Below, piece by piece: positions 44,686-56,772 of a stretch of DNA of 64,000 bases (positions are counted from its first letter, which is position 1; every line of letters begins with the position of its first letter). Position numbers and translations under genes: made by a program. The notes below the pieces were generated by a model. It had not been told where the DNA came from, did not search any database, and worked only from the letters and a program-made list of their open reading frames with translations. The stretch spans positions 49,377,329 to 49,441,328 of the forward strand of contig OX578282.1 in NCBI GenBank assembly GCA_951217055.1. Reading direction: 5' to 3'. The DNA comes from Gerris lacustris (lineage: Eukaryota > Arthropoda > Insecta > Hemiptera > Gerridae).

Positions 44686-46397
44686 GGCTCCAAGACAGAA
44701 ATAAAAATAACCTTAGTAGACCAAAACAATAAGAAAAAAGATTCAAAGAAAAGTATCTATATGTTTACAGTAAAAAAAAAATAAACAACCAAAATAGTAA
44801 AAGGAGAGAAGGAAGATCTTATTTATTTATTTTTTTTTAAATTATATTATTCAATTTAATAGGTAATGGTTTCGTGATTCGTTGTATTATTATTTGTAGA
44901 TAATAAAGGCGAAGTAAATATCGATGAAAAGAAAAACAAATCATAAAAAAAATATATAAATGAGATAAGGTAGGTTGAAATAATTAGGAAGTATAATTAA
45001 TTCAATTAAACTGGAAATTGACATAAGCAGTTCAGAGGTCAGCAGTAATTCCACAGGTGTCCAAGATCAAAAGTAAATTTCTTCATTAAGAATGCTCTCA
45101 GACGAAAAGAGAAATCCAAAATATTCCTCACAATAAAAATAATGTTCCATAGAATATAAGGAATAAAATATTAAATATTATAGTATAGAGTATTTAATAT
45201 ATAAATATAGAGATAAGAATAAAGATAGTATTACGTTCAAAATAGATGTTAATCAGAGATAAAAATAGGGACAATATTAATCAAATATAAAAGAAAACAA
45301 AGTGCAAAAACCTAATTAACCTACCGATTATTTCGGCGTAAAAAATTAAAAAATTAAATTTTCAAAAGTACAAAAACTAGTTCCTTTGACACATCACAAT
45401 CCTAATAGATGTCCTATAATAATTGTACAAAAGAAAAAAAATATTTACCTTAAACAATCATAACGATTGTTTGTTTACAAAAATCGGTAAATAAAATCTA
45501 AAATCATAATCGCAAGAATTGTATTAGGTATATGTTTGCATAAAATAAAATAAGAAATGTAGGTACAAAAATAATTAATAATCGATTAATAATTAATAAT
45601 AAAACTCCTAATAATTATTAAATATAATAAGTAACTAATAAAAGTTAACAATAACTACGAAATAATAATTAATCGTGAATTAAATCTAGATTCAAACAAT
45701 ATAGAGATTATTAACAATTGTTATAATTCGTAATTGATTTTACTTCTAAATAAATTTTAAAAAGAAAATAAACATATAAACTTTAATAGGAATGATTAAT
45801 TATTTTGAATAAAGTATAAAAAAAATAAACCAAATCAGAAGAAATTAATAATTAAATTTTCTCAGGTAAAAAAAATACTTGGTTACTCTCAGACAATTAA
45901 ATCAATTACCGACGGAAGAATCACAAAATAAATTCCAAATTAAAGTTATTTCTTTTCTTAATATTATAAAAACAAAAAAAATATCTAATTTATAACCATA
46001 AGCATTAAATAATAAAACAAAAAAAAATAAGCTACTCAATTAAATCAATATTCATAGAAAAAAAAAAAATTAAATCAGTATTGCTAAACCTTACAGTATG
46101 TCTTTAGTTAATCTCATTAAATTAATTAAACTAATTATACTAAATTTACGATTTATCTTTTGGTATAAAATACACTCTTTCTTAAATTGAGAGAAACAAA
46201 CTGACCATCTGCACAAAAATAATAAGGTAATAATAAATCTCTCAGAGAAATGAATGGTAGTTATAAATTTAAAGAAATAGTTCACCCTTTCTTTCATTAA
46301 AAAAAAAACTCTCTAAAATTATTTAAAAAATTTAAATAATATACTAAATACTTTATTTTTACACAAAACAAATCAAGCCACACGTTCAGGGCGACAA
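44686..46397 (-). other. 5' leader of the LTR element
   Basis: About 1.7 kb of very AT-rich sequence between the 5' LTR and gag, without open frames of note. It should include the packaging signal. No coding content was seen. Confidence 0.8.
46377..46397 (-). promoter_or_regulatory. Putative primer-binding site
   Basis: On the minus strand the bases directly after the 5' LTR read TTGTCGCCCTGAACGTG. This resembles tRNA-complementary sites of gypsy elements (TGGCGNCC...GAACGTG type), although it lacks the usual initial TGG. The position is right; the tRNA is not identified. Confidence 0.5.
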
Positions 46398-47596
46398 TGT
46401 AACATTCCCATTTCGGGAAACAAGGGGCTACCCTAGCCGGATTGATAATAGCCCCCCGTTCTAGCTCAGTGGAGACGGGCGTGGGCCAAAAAAAATAAAA
46501 ATGGTCTGCTCAAAAAAAATTGAATAGAGGGCGCCACGTTATTTTTTATAAAATTAAAAATTATAATAATAAAAGAATTGGGTGAATCCAAGGGATCTGA
46601 GAGAACTTTTACTAGAAGGAAATTACTTGAATCAAGAAAAATAACGAAAAAAATGATGGTGACAGAAATGATGTTCAAGCAAAAGTTCTCTTAGATCTCT
46701 TATAATATAATACAAAATCAAATTAAAATCAAAAAAATTTATTCCCCGTTAAAAAAAAGAAAGTAAAAGTAATTAGTAGTTATGCTATCAAAGACAAAAA
46801 AAAGGGTCTAAGTACAACTTATATAAAAAATAAATCAAAAAGGTACCTTAGCTAAGGAATATTCCATTAAAAAAAATAACAAAAAATGTATTCTGTTGAT
46901 CGTCGGGAGAGTTTTCCGTTGATCGTCAGGAGTATATTCTGGATGAGCCGTGGAAAATCGAGATGTTGACGACAAGTAGTATCGTCAGTCAGGATATCCG
47001 TCGTTTGGATCTGAGCACTAGAGATTCTCACCAAATGACGAAATCGGCGAAGTCAAGATTAGTCGTCGTGGACGCTCAAATCACCAGTGTGCTGCCGCAC
47101 ATTAAAATATCTTAGATGAGACAGGTCACAAGCCACAAGGCAGCGGCTACCGGACCCTCACTCACACTCGGCTCGTTACTCACACACGACTCCCGTCCTC
47201 CTCCGTTACGCGCTTGCCCTACCCCTCTTCCCCAACAGATAAGACACAATATGCCTTAGGAAATTAGGTTTTGTACTTTGCCCGGATTAAAAGCAAAACA
47301 GATATAGAATAAAACTGCGAAATAATAGTGCTAAACAAAATAAAATCTTAAGATAAACACTCTTAGACTGACGTCTCGGTCTAAGAGAAAAACAAGATAG
47401 GTGTTTTTATAGAATGCGTCCACTCTATAAAAACAGGTAAATATTAGATAGATATAATAGGTATAGATAGATAAAAATAGAGTGAGATAGGGGAAAGAGA
47501 TAGACAGAGAGGAAATGAGAAAGAGAGAGAGCGAGAAAAATACAAAAATTAAAACAAAACAATGTAGACGTATTTCGCATAGAAATTACGGCTACA
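46398..47596 (-). repeat. 5' LTR (right copy)
   Basis: It has the same length as the left LTR and reads as identical to it, offset by 4755 bp. It carries the promoter for the element on the minus strand. Confidence 0.95.
47403..47411 (-). promoter_or_regulatory. Putative LTR TATA box
   Basis: TATAAAAAC on the minus strand, about 190 bp into the 5' LTR from its upstream edge. The same motif lies at 42648-42656 in the other LTR. It is a plausible U3 promoter element by sequence only. Confidence 0.4.
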
Positions 47597-47600
47597 TTCT
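47597..47600. repeat. Target-site duplication TTCT, right
   Basis: It matches 41639-41642. Confidence 0.85.
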
Positions 47601-48180
47601 CTAAATCTCTAAATTATTGTAATGTTTAGCGGAGTTGCATGCATTTAATTTACGACTTATTTGCATTAAATCAACATATTTCATTACCATACATCTATTT
47701 GAGTGTAAGAGATCTAGGTCAAGTGACTGTTGTACCCCAAGCCTGTGATGCTTGAGAAACCTATGTTGGACGATAGTGAAGTGGCTACATCGGCCTCCAT
47801 GTTGTAGTGTCACAGGCCTGGGTTCTATGGGTGTATTGTCCATTAGTTTAGTTTGCCACCGCTCTCTCCACAGACTCACATGCGGTTAAATAGTTGATGA
47901 GCTTTGGGACAGAGAGATACGAGTCTGGAAACTGTGTTGAGTGCTTTTCTCTTTTTTAGAAAACCCTATCTACCTCTAAAACCAGGTATCTATTCACCTT
48001 TAGGGATCGGAAAAATACTCTTTAAGAGTGAAATGGAACAGAATGCAAAATGTATTAGCAAACTGGGAATTCATAAACACTTCGGTATTATTAGATCCTA
48101 CAGTTATAAATTTTGTCCAAATTAGGGTATTATTGAAGCGAGCATAAGAGACTTTCTTACATTCAACAAAATATGCATCC
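47601..48180. other. Non-coding sequence, no gene recognised
   Basis: A minus-strand frame at 47601-47879 shows no domain. Nothing is supported. Confidence 0.4.
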
Positions 48181-48330
48181 TGTCTGTCTGTCAGAATCGT
48201 TTACGTTTCCAACAATAACTTGTGTAAAAGTTGACCGATTTAGCTGAAATTTTGTATACATATTCCTTTCACTAATGCTCAGACTAAGTTCGTTTGACAT
48301 CTAAGAGTTCGCGCGCAAATCTTACGTAAA
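48181..48330 (+). repeat. Dispersed repeat (AACTTGTGTAAAAGTTGACC family), copy 2
   Basis: It starts with TGTCTGTCTGTCAG and shares AATAACTTGTGTAAAAGTTG, GATTTAGCTGAAATTT and a GTTCGCGCGC block with 9255-9400. Confidence 0.65.
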
Positions 48331-48932
48331 CGAGAGTTTCAAAATGTAAAATTGGAATTTCAGAACGGGAAAAGATTCAATCATCAACTATTCGATGAGA
48401 CGAACTTTTTTTCAAATTATTTTTTTTGTAAAACCGACAGTGACTCTGCTGTGAATTGATAAAGATCGTTAAAACTATTAAAGCGGACCTCAAAGTTCAA
48501 AATAGAGAAAACAACGTTTTTACAGACATTCTAATGTAACGATTTTAAAAAAACTTCATATACATCGTCTTAAGTACAATTGAAACAGGCATGTAAAATT
48601 TTAACTCAAGTAGAAGTTTTTGTGTAGTGAAGTGATACATATTATATTAGTTGAAATGAATATGTCGAAACAGTTAAGGAATGTTTACGAATGTACCCTT
48701 CTACCCCACTAAATGGCTCTCTGTTACAATCGTCCTCTTTAACTATCAACTCATTATGATTAACTATTTTCTTGATACCTAAAATTTATTGCTTTACGCC
48801 CGCTTAATAATAGAGCTACGCGATGCCTAGTGGTACATAGTTTTAAGAATAACTATATACAAGCAAATGATTTTACATTTATTGGGATTATTTATATAAT
48901 TATGCATTATTTCAGTTATAATTATTGCCATC

Positions 48933-49165
48933 GGGCCTTGGTAGCTCCCATAGAAGAGCAGTTGGCAATCCTTTTTGGAGTAGGATTGGGTGTGGTCATA
49001 TCTTGGATGGGTGACAACAGATAAGTGTTCAAGTCCCGGACGACCTATTCACCCAGCATTCGCTATATAATATGTAGCTAGCTGATTTTTTGATGTGCTG
49101 ACTAACTGGTTGTGTTAGCCAATTGTAAGGCTTATTCAGCTGCTGGAGCGACCCACTAGCCCCGG
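48933..49165 (+). repeat. SINE-like repeat with tRNA D-arm, 5S-like box C and T-arm motifs
   Basis: GGTAGCTC...AGAAGAGC (48941-48961) resembles a tRNA D-arm. CTTGGATGGGTGAC near 49002-49015 equals the box C sequence of arthropod 5S rRNA. AGTGTTCAAGTCCCGG at 49024-49039 is a good box B/T-arm. The mixture suggests a SINE with a pol III promoter of tRNA and/or 5S origin. The 3' limit is approximate and no simple tail is certain. Confidence 0.5.
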
Positions 49166-50233
49166 CTCATTCATTATATAGAGTATAGTTGTAACGTAGT
49201 CAAAACCAATTAGACTGGGAAGTCATTGAACAATTTATTATCAACAATTGGTGAATTAATTTAATTATCAGCCTATTCTCTCAATACGGTAGTTGCACCA
49301 GTAAATATTTAATAATTTTAGTTCTAAGATAAATAAATATTATAATAAATATTCAATTTAATGAGCATTAGTGTGAGGTTTAAGCACTCAATCATAAATT
49401 AAATCGGTTAACAATTATTATGGATGTCAAAGAGCTCAAAGTCAAAAATTTAAACAAAATATGAAATTTAGCTCTATTGAAGGTAGAGCCGAAAGAGGTA
49501 CGACGAAAAATCATAGGAACAAATTTGTAGATCTTTTTAAAATCAGTTATCGCTTTTTGATACGACTATCGTTTAGCCACGTTTTGCGCCTAATATAATA
49601 AACTAATATACATAAAGCGCCTAATATACATAAAGTCGGACTGGTGATAGAAACAATACATATCTACACGAAAAAAGTTAAGGCCGGATTCGGTTTTCGA
49701 AATGTATGAAATAAAAAAATATCCAACATTTTTCCAATTCTGATTAATTTGATACTATAGATGGATCCAATAAAAAAACAACAAAAAAAAACAGAAAAAT
49801 AACTCGATATGTATTTGTAATTTTCATAATTTTCGATAACATTAATACCTAACCAAAAACATTTATTAGTACATTATATCTACCAGCTTAAAAGATGTTA
49901 ATATCTATAAACAAACATTTACAGATATATAGTTAATAGATTCAAATCATGTATTTAGTCCATCAAACGTATAATTAGATTCAAATGACAGGGCTCTAAA
50001 GTAGAGCATGCAAGCATGACTGGAATCATATCATATCTGTGCAGTTGGTTTTCCCCCGTGTGTTTCTAATGGCATAAATTGACGTGATAGGGGAAGTCAA
50101 ATTACGCATCAGATAACTTAGTTTGACGCTCCAAATAACATTCGAGTGCAGTTCTAATATCCAATTAAAAATACAATTATTCCTTAATCAAATTCGAGCA
50201 TGTAATACAATCATACATGACCATGATTTTATA
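49166..50233. other. AT-rich non-coding sequence, no gene recognised
   Basis: No supported features were seen. Confidence 0.5.
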
Positions 50234-50905
50234 CTGCGTTTTTAAATTTTCTGTTGAATCGTATGTAATGTTGATAATATAATTGTTATCGTTATATAAT
50301 ATATAATGTTAGTGAAAAAAAAAAATAGTTCCGAATTTATTTACTTCACATAAATGACAACCATCTAGAGAGCTGATCTTAAACCTTGATTCTTAAAAAA
50401 GAACAAATATTTGTGCAACGGATCTCCCCAACACCAAATCTAAACCGTGCCATCGATATATTTGAAATAATATAAATAATATAATCGATATATTTCCTGT
50501 TTTGCTGTCATTCAATGTTTATCTCTTATTTATAAAAATCACAAATTTGAAACCCGTCAAAATGAAGATTGCGTAAATATGGGACATGGCAAAATAAATA
50601 AAATTACTTCCGGATTTTTTCCGAACTAACTTTCCTTAAAGCAAAATTTGCTGAAAACCAATTAAATTCTGATGAAAGATGGCTAAAAGTGTTAAAATAA
50701 TGCATTGTCATCCTGTCCAGAGCTATGCTAAAAGTTTCAAATGTCTAGCTATTCGGGAAGTTAGTTACAAATCGATTGCCAGATTTGTACCGGACAAACA
50801 AACAAACAAACAAACAAACAAACAAACAAACAAACAAACAAACGAACAAACAAACAAACGAACAAACAAACAAACAAGAAAGCAAGCTAATAAAAACATA
50901 GTAAA
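50234..50905 (+). repeat. Interspersed repeat with internal (CAAA)n, copy 1
   Basis: It begins CTGCGTTTTTAAATTTTCTG, includes GACAACCATCTAGAGAGC, CCGTCAAAATGAAGATTGCG and CAGATTTGTACCGGACAAAC. It then has a (CAAA)n tract (50797-50877) followed by a conserved AGCAAGCTAATAAAAAC. It matches 56153-56772 block for block. A LINE- or SINE-derived origin is possible; no protein is encoded. Confidence 0.85.
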
Positions 50906-51228
50906 AGAGAGAACTTTTTTTTTCTTTTTTTTTACAATATCTTATGTTTTAGAGTATCGAGATATAATGAAACTTTTTACCAATGGTACAAGGATCTATT
51001 AAAACAAGAATTTAACAGCAATGGTTTTTATGAAGTAAAGTGATAAATGTATTACTAGTTGAAAAGGACGAGTGATAAAAAACTTCACTACACTACCCTA
51101 TGTTCTACAAACAATTTTCGACATTCATTATCTTCATGTTTGAAACTTTTTCATTATGTACTTAATAGTACACTCCCTTCAATGCTAGAGCCACTTGGTG
51201 CTATAGTTACTAATTTAGCGTGTGATCT

Positions 51229-51570
51229 TTAAGAGAATAATGAAACTAAATATCGTCATTTATCGAAAAGTATGGCTATATTTCGCCTCACTCAGAGGCA
51301 TAGACGTGCCTGAAACAAAATTATAGCTTCATATAATATGGAACTTTAAGAATATAATGAAACTAAATATCGTCATTTATCGAAATGTATGGCTATATTT
51401 TGCCTCACTTAGAGGCATAGACGTGCCTGAAACAAAATTATAGCTTCATATAATATGGAACTTTAAGAATATAATGAAACTAAATATCGTCATTTACCGA
51501 AAAATATGGCTATATTTCACCTCACTCAGAGGCATAGACGTGCCTGAAACAAAATTATAGCTTTATATAA
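51229..51570. repeat. 117-bp tandem repeat, ~2.9 copies
   Basis: TGAAACTAAATATCGTCATT recurs at 51241, 51358 and 51475. Each unit has CACTCAGAGGCATAGACGTG then CCTGAAAC, able to form an AGGCA/TGCCT hairpin. Copies differ by only a few bases, so the array is young. Confidence 0.95.
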
Positions 51571-52214
51571 TTTAAAATTCAGTTTGGTTACTAATTTTTT
51601 CTGCAGAGAATATAGGTTATTTACAAATTAGATATATAATTTAATAAATACATAAACCTACCCGTAATGCGATCTCTATAACTCGGAGAGAGGTGAAATG
51701 TTACCTCATTTTTCAACGAACGACGATGTAAAAATATTAAGTTATATTACACCTTTAAAGACTCCTCCAAGTACAGTATAAACTTGACGTTTAACTTGTT
51801 GAAAGGCTTACTTAAATAAATAATAAACTGATTAATAGATTCACATGAAGGTAATATCGCGGTATTTCCGTCTACACAGGACTCAAATCTGGATTAAGTT
51901 TGCAATGTAAATAGCATTAGAGTGGAGAGTTTGAGTATGGCTTGGACCTCTCTTACTATATCTACTGACAGTCCCGGCAAATATTGCAGCACTAGCCTAA
52001 ACTAGTAACAGTTATCTCTGCAACTAGACCTGGGTTCTGGAACACTCTCCTTACCTTATTAACTATTCAATATACTAAACCCTTCTCTCACAGTTCCATT
52101 ATACCCAAATTTATTACCTTTGCGTGCTAACTACTCACCGTGAAATATTAAATTTTAAAATGGGCATTCTAGCATTATTATTCAAGATAAATATAACACC
52201 TCTTAATTAAACTT

Positions 52215-52217
<3 letters not shown>
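51571..52217. other. Non-coding sequence, no gene recognised
   Basis: No supported features were seen. Confidence 0.5.

Positions 52218-52253
<36 letters not shown>
52218..52253. repeat. Poly-T tract, 36 bp
   Basis: A pure T run. It may be the complement of a poly-A tail of a minus-strand retroposed sequence. No such sequence was recognised alongside. Confidence 0.95.
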
Positions 52254-53173
52254 CTAAATAAATTACTAACAGTTAACAATAGATCTGCAAATGCAATGAA
52301 GAAACCTTTTGTTCTTTCGTGATAGTTCTGGCTAATTAAAATTTTAATCAAAATTTGTTTATGCTAAAAGTTTGTGAAATTATAGCCTCCTGTTTCAAGG
52401 TTTTTCTTCTAGGAGGCTCTTTGATTTCCCAAACATAAATGGTGTTACATATACAAAAAACATTCACATTAACTTGCATTTTATAATTATAAATTTTACC
52501 TATATTAGTTTAATACCTATTTTTTATGCTGTAACAAATATCCTGCTTTTTTATATGTATATTTAAGTATCTGTAGTATACAATTATTGAAATATGTAAA
52601 GTTTTGTTTGTTTTTTATGTAATATGTTTGAATTACTTACTTAATTAATATATACAATAAACCATTCTTAAATTAATAACTCATTAAACTGACATTTCTT
52701 ATAGAGTGAGATTTTCATTATAGTGAAATAACCCATATAAATTTCTTTGCAATTAAACTAAAGTTTTTATAATTTTGTATATCCTTTTTTTATAAATATA
52801 TTTTTTAATATCATCCTTGCAAAGTTGAAATAACAATCCATTTAATTAATTTTTTAATTAATTATTCCATATTTTTTTGTTTGACTTTAAAATTAGTTCT
52901 TAGGTAATGAATTAATCAAATATTAATATATATTATACAGCAGTAACAAAACAAACTTTTGTTTAAAAATACAAGATTTTAATAGATTTTTGTGCGTTAC
53001 TACAGTCTTGCAAGAGAGTAATGGTTGAATAATGGCTCACATGCAGCTTTATAGTTTTGCTTGCTCATAATATTCTCAATCATTCACATCAAATGGAGTA
53101 ATCAATGGATTATTACCTTATCATGTAATTCATCATCCCAAAAACATTTTCAGTATCACTTATAACATTAATA
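52254..53173. other. Very AT-rich non-coding sequence, no gene recognised
   Basis: No supported features were seen. Confidence 0.5.
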
Positions 53174-53646
53174 GTCCAGTCGACAAGTACATTTTACCTT
53201 GCAAAGGGTCATAAAAACTTTTTTCTTTTTTTTTTATTGTATGTACCTAGACATTAGTTAAAAACCCAAGTTTTCGACCTCCTAGACCCTGTGCTAACAC
53301 AGAGGGGGGCCAAAATACGCGATATTTTAGTGGTTTTTTTTTTAGTTTTTTCTTTATAACTCTATACCTATAAGTCCTGAAAAAAAGTGTTTGTATCTTT
53401 CTTGTAGAGCACTAAATTTGCAAAAAATGTTATTTACCACATTTTTTCCTAAACCGTATACTTCCCTAAATATAGAGCTTCAAAAATGCAATATTTTTGT
53501 TGAAAATATCAAAAATAACATCTTTTCTGAGGACGGAAAGGGTCTATTTTAGTTATCACTCCCCCACACAGTGATTTTTTTGGGTATATCCTACCTATGG
53601 AAGTACAAATAACCACCTCTAACCTCCGAAAATTGGGTTTTGCAGT

Positions 53647-53677
<31 letters not shown>

Positions 53678-54313
53678 TATGCATCTTTGAAGCTCTATAT
53701 TTCGGAAAGTATAGGGTTTAGGGAAAAATTATGTAAAAAATAAAAATTCTTCCCAATTTAATGCTCTACAAGAAAGGATAAACAAAAAAACCCGAAAATT
53801 TAGTTTATCGTTGGCTTAGTGGCGGTTAGTATTGGTTACTGTGGTTAGTAGTTGTGGTTAGTGGTGGTTATTTGTACTTCCATAAGTAGAATATACCCAA
53901 AAAACCTAACTGGGAGGGGTGGCATAACTAAAATAGACCCCTTTCGTCCTCAGAAAAGAAGTTATTTTTGATATTTTCCAAAAATATTGCATCTTTGAAG
54001 CTCTATATTTAGGGAAGTATACGGTTTAGGAAAAAATGTGGTAAATAACATTTTTTGCAAATTTAGTGCTCTACAAGAAAGATACAAACACTTTTTTTCA
54101 GGACTTATAGGTATAGAGTTATAAAGAAGAAACTAAAAAAAAAACCACTAAAATATCGCGTATTTTGGCCCCCCTCTGGGTTAGCACAGGGTCTAGGAAG
54201 TCGAAAACTTGAGTTTTTAACTAATGTCTAGGTACATACAATAAAAAAAAGGAAAAAAGTATTTATGACCTTTTGCAAGGTAGACCCTTATTTTTAATAC
54301 CTGTCGACTGGAC
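53174..54313. mobile_element. Fold-back element, 1.14 kb, TA-flanked
   Basis: The ends GTCCAGTCGACA and TGTCGACTGGAC are flanked by TA on both sides. The left arm (to about 53620) and right arm (from about 53870) are inverted repeats of roughly 440 bp with few mismatches (for example the CCTAGACCCTGTGCTAACAC block at 53281 and its complement near 54181). The centre has a ~27-bp poly-A and an extra, more diverged copy of an arm segment (CATCTTTGAAGCTCTATATT at 53682). There is no transposase, so it is a non-autonomous DNA transposon. Confidence 0.9.
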
Positions 54314-56152
54314 TATAATACTTAATGTAGTTTTGATAGTCAATAGTAATTTATTTATTTCATTTTTATTGATTCAAAACATATTATATATATCATATTA
54401 CAAAAAATATACCTAATTTAATAATAGAATTTTACAGATATTAAAAATATACATATATTGTTGGAAAATCAAAGATAGAAAGAAGACAAAAGTTATAAAC
54501 GAAAAATTATAATTTTTCCTTCCATAAATGATACATAAAATGGCCTCAGATTTAACCAAAAAAGTTTTATGTAAGGATATTATTGCGATCGTTATAAAAT
54601 ACTAAAATGACGGATGAGAGAAAGAAGTGAAAATACGAAGCTGCTGGCCCCAGGGTGTGACCCCTATAATTGCATTTTGTCGATTGCCGATGGTTCAGCA
54701 GGGGAGGCAATCAGTAAGGTCGTAATGGACTGGTGTAGACTTGACATCTCAGTGTGTTAGTAGTACCAGGACTACTGGGATGATTCCTGGCTTGAGGGCA
54801 TTCGTACAAGCCAATAACAAAAAAGGTCCTTTTCATCCTTTCTACCGTATAAAAATTGCCAAATCTCAATTCTGTATCGATTTTATTCTTCACTTTTTTT
54901 AATCTAGGATTTTGGTCTTAGCTTAAGGAAAATTCCGGGATTAAAGATTAATTTGTAGTCTCTACTACACGATTGCTAAGATTATCTCTAATTTAATCTG
55001 TAACTGATGTAAGGACCTGACTTATATGAAGCTCGTTTCAATAAATTTATAAAATTACGATTTTCTATCAGTTTGTATCAACATAACGGGTATTTGTGGG
55101 TTGAATTCAACCTAATAGGTTGAATTCAAGATTTTTAGTTACTCTAAATACACTGGGACATCTAGTATAAACAGCTGAGTCATACATTAAGATGTCGAGA
55201 AAAATCTATGAACCTCTCTGATGAAATTACTTTAACGTTAAAGACATATTTCTGATCTAGGCAGGTAGTCTAAAAATCATTCTTAAAATATTCCGTCTTT
55301 AAAAAAAGTTTAAATATACTAGCCCAAAAACGCAAGTAAACTTTTAATACATACTTTATCAAAATCTTTCGAGATTAAATGTGAAACTTATTAAAATTAA
55401 CTAATACTCAAACAGGAGTATGATTTACAGGAGAACTGCAGTAGACATGTTCTAAAACACAGTTTGTATCAGAGAATTATAATATATATAACGTTTTCTA
55501 GAAGATTAGAGTACGAAAGCAAACAAGACAATCTAGCGGTATAAGAATTTTTACGTATATTAAAATGTACAATAAGTAAAAATGTGTACAATACGTAAAA
55601 AAAGTACAATATGTAAAAAATAGTACAATACGTATTACGTATTGTATTTTTAAGTTTTTAGTAAAAAAAAACAAACTTTATTTGACAAAAAAGTCATACC
55701 ATTAAAAACTTTTAATGATCAAAAACATTATAATCACTGATCAATTAAAAAATAAGTGGGAAAGAAGTTTGTTAACTTGTAACTCAAAAACCTTTAGAAG
55801 TAAATAACACTATCTATATTTAGGTGGAGTAGTCTCACAGTGTTATCAATATACTGTAGGTATTTCTTTCAATCACCTCTAGGACAATGGATAATAGTAT
55901 ATATATATAGGTAGCTATTATAGATTTTATAATTTATAGGCTAAGTATGTGCTTTTAGCTCTCAAAAGGGTACGTAATTTAACCAATAGGTTGAGTCCGT
56001 TGACAAACGAAATTGGCCCCGCAGTATCTTGTATTGAAATATGTACTTTAATAAGATAGTACAAACTACTCTGCAGCTAGTATTGAAGAAGTCAGTTATA
56101 TTTTAAATAAATTTTATGAAGAAATAATTTCAAGATAAAAAGAACTTTTTAT
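54314..56152. other. AT-rich non-coding sequence, no gene recognised
   Basis: It contains a cluster of TACAATACGTAAAA-like short repeats near 55565-55650. Nothing else is supported. Confidence 0.5.
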
Positions 56153-56772
56153 ATACTACGTTTTTAAATTTTCTGTTGAATCGTATGTAATTTTGATAAT
56201 TGTTATTGTTATATAATATATAATGTTAGTGAAAAAAAAAATAGTTCCGGATTTATTTACTTCACATAAATGACAACCATCTAGAGAGCTGATCTTAAAC
56301 TTATAAAAGGATAAATCTTTGTACAACGGATCGCCCCAACCCCAAATCTAAAGCATGTCATCGATATATTTGAAATAATATAATCGATAAATAATATAAT
56401 CGATATTTCCTGTTTTGCTGTCATTCAATGTTTATCTATCATAAATTTGAGACCCGTCAAAATGAAGATTGCGTAAATATTGGATATGGCAAAACAAATA
56501 AAATAACTTGCGGATTTTTTCCGAACTAACTTTTCGCACACCAAAATTTGCTGAAAACTAATTAAATTCTGCTGAAAGATGGCTAAAAGTATTAAAATAA
56601 TGCATTGTCATCGTGTTCTGAGCTATGCTAAAAGTTTCAAATGTCTAGCTATTCGGGAAGTTAGTTAGATATCGATTGCCAGATTTGTACCGGACAAACA
56701 AACAAACAAACAAACAAACAAACAAACAAACAAACAAACAAACAAGAATGCAAGCTAATAAAAACGTAGTAA
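56153..56772 (+). repeat. Interspersed repeat with internal (CAAA)n, copy 2
   Basis: It matches 50234-50905, with a shorter (CAAA)n (56695-56743) followed by the same ATGCAAGCTAATAAAAACGT sequence. It lacks about 40 bp of the first copy near 56300 and 56440. Confidence 0.85.

Larger units (their letters stand above)
41643..47596 (-). mobile_element. Young non-autonomous Ty3/gypsy-type LTR retrotransposon
   Basis: The element is 5954 bp: 1199-bp LTR, 3556-bp interior, 1199-bp LTR, bounded by TTCT duplications. The coding strand is minus, so the 5' LTR is the right-hand one. The interior holds a ~1.7 kb AT-rich leader, an intact gag, a -1 frameshift site and a broken protease. Reverse transcriptase, RNase H and integrase are missing, so it cannot copy itself alone. 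I saw no difference between the two LTRs on reading, which points to a very recent insertion. The family is inferred from the gag core and the 4-bp duplication. Confidence 0.93.

Noticed and set aside
50679..51002. 107-codon frame with repeated Lys-Gln-Thr-Asn
   Set aside because: Caused by the (CAAA)n tract inside an interspersed repeat.
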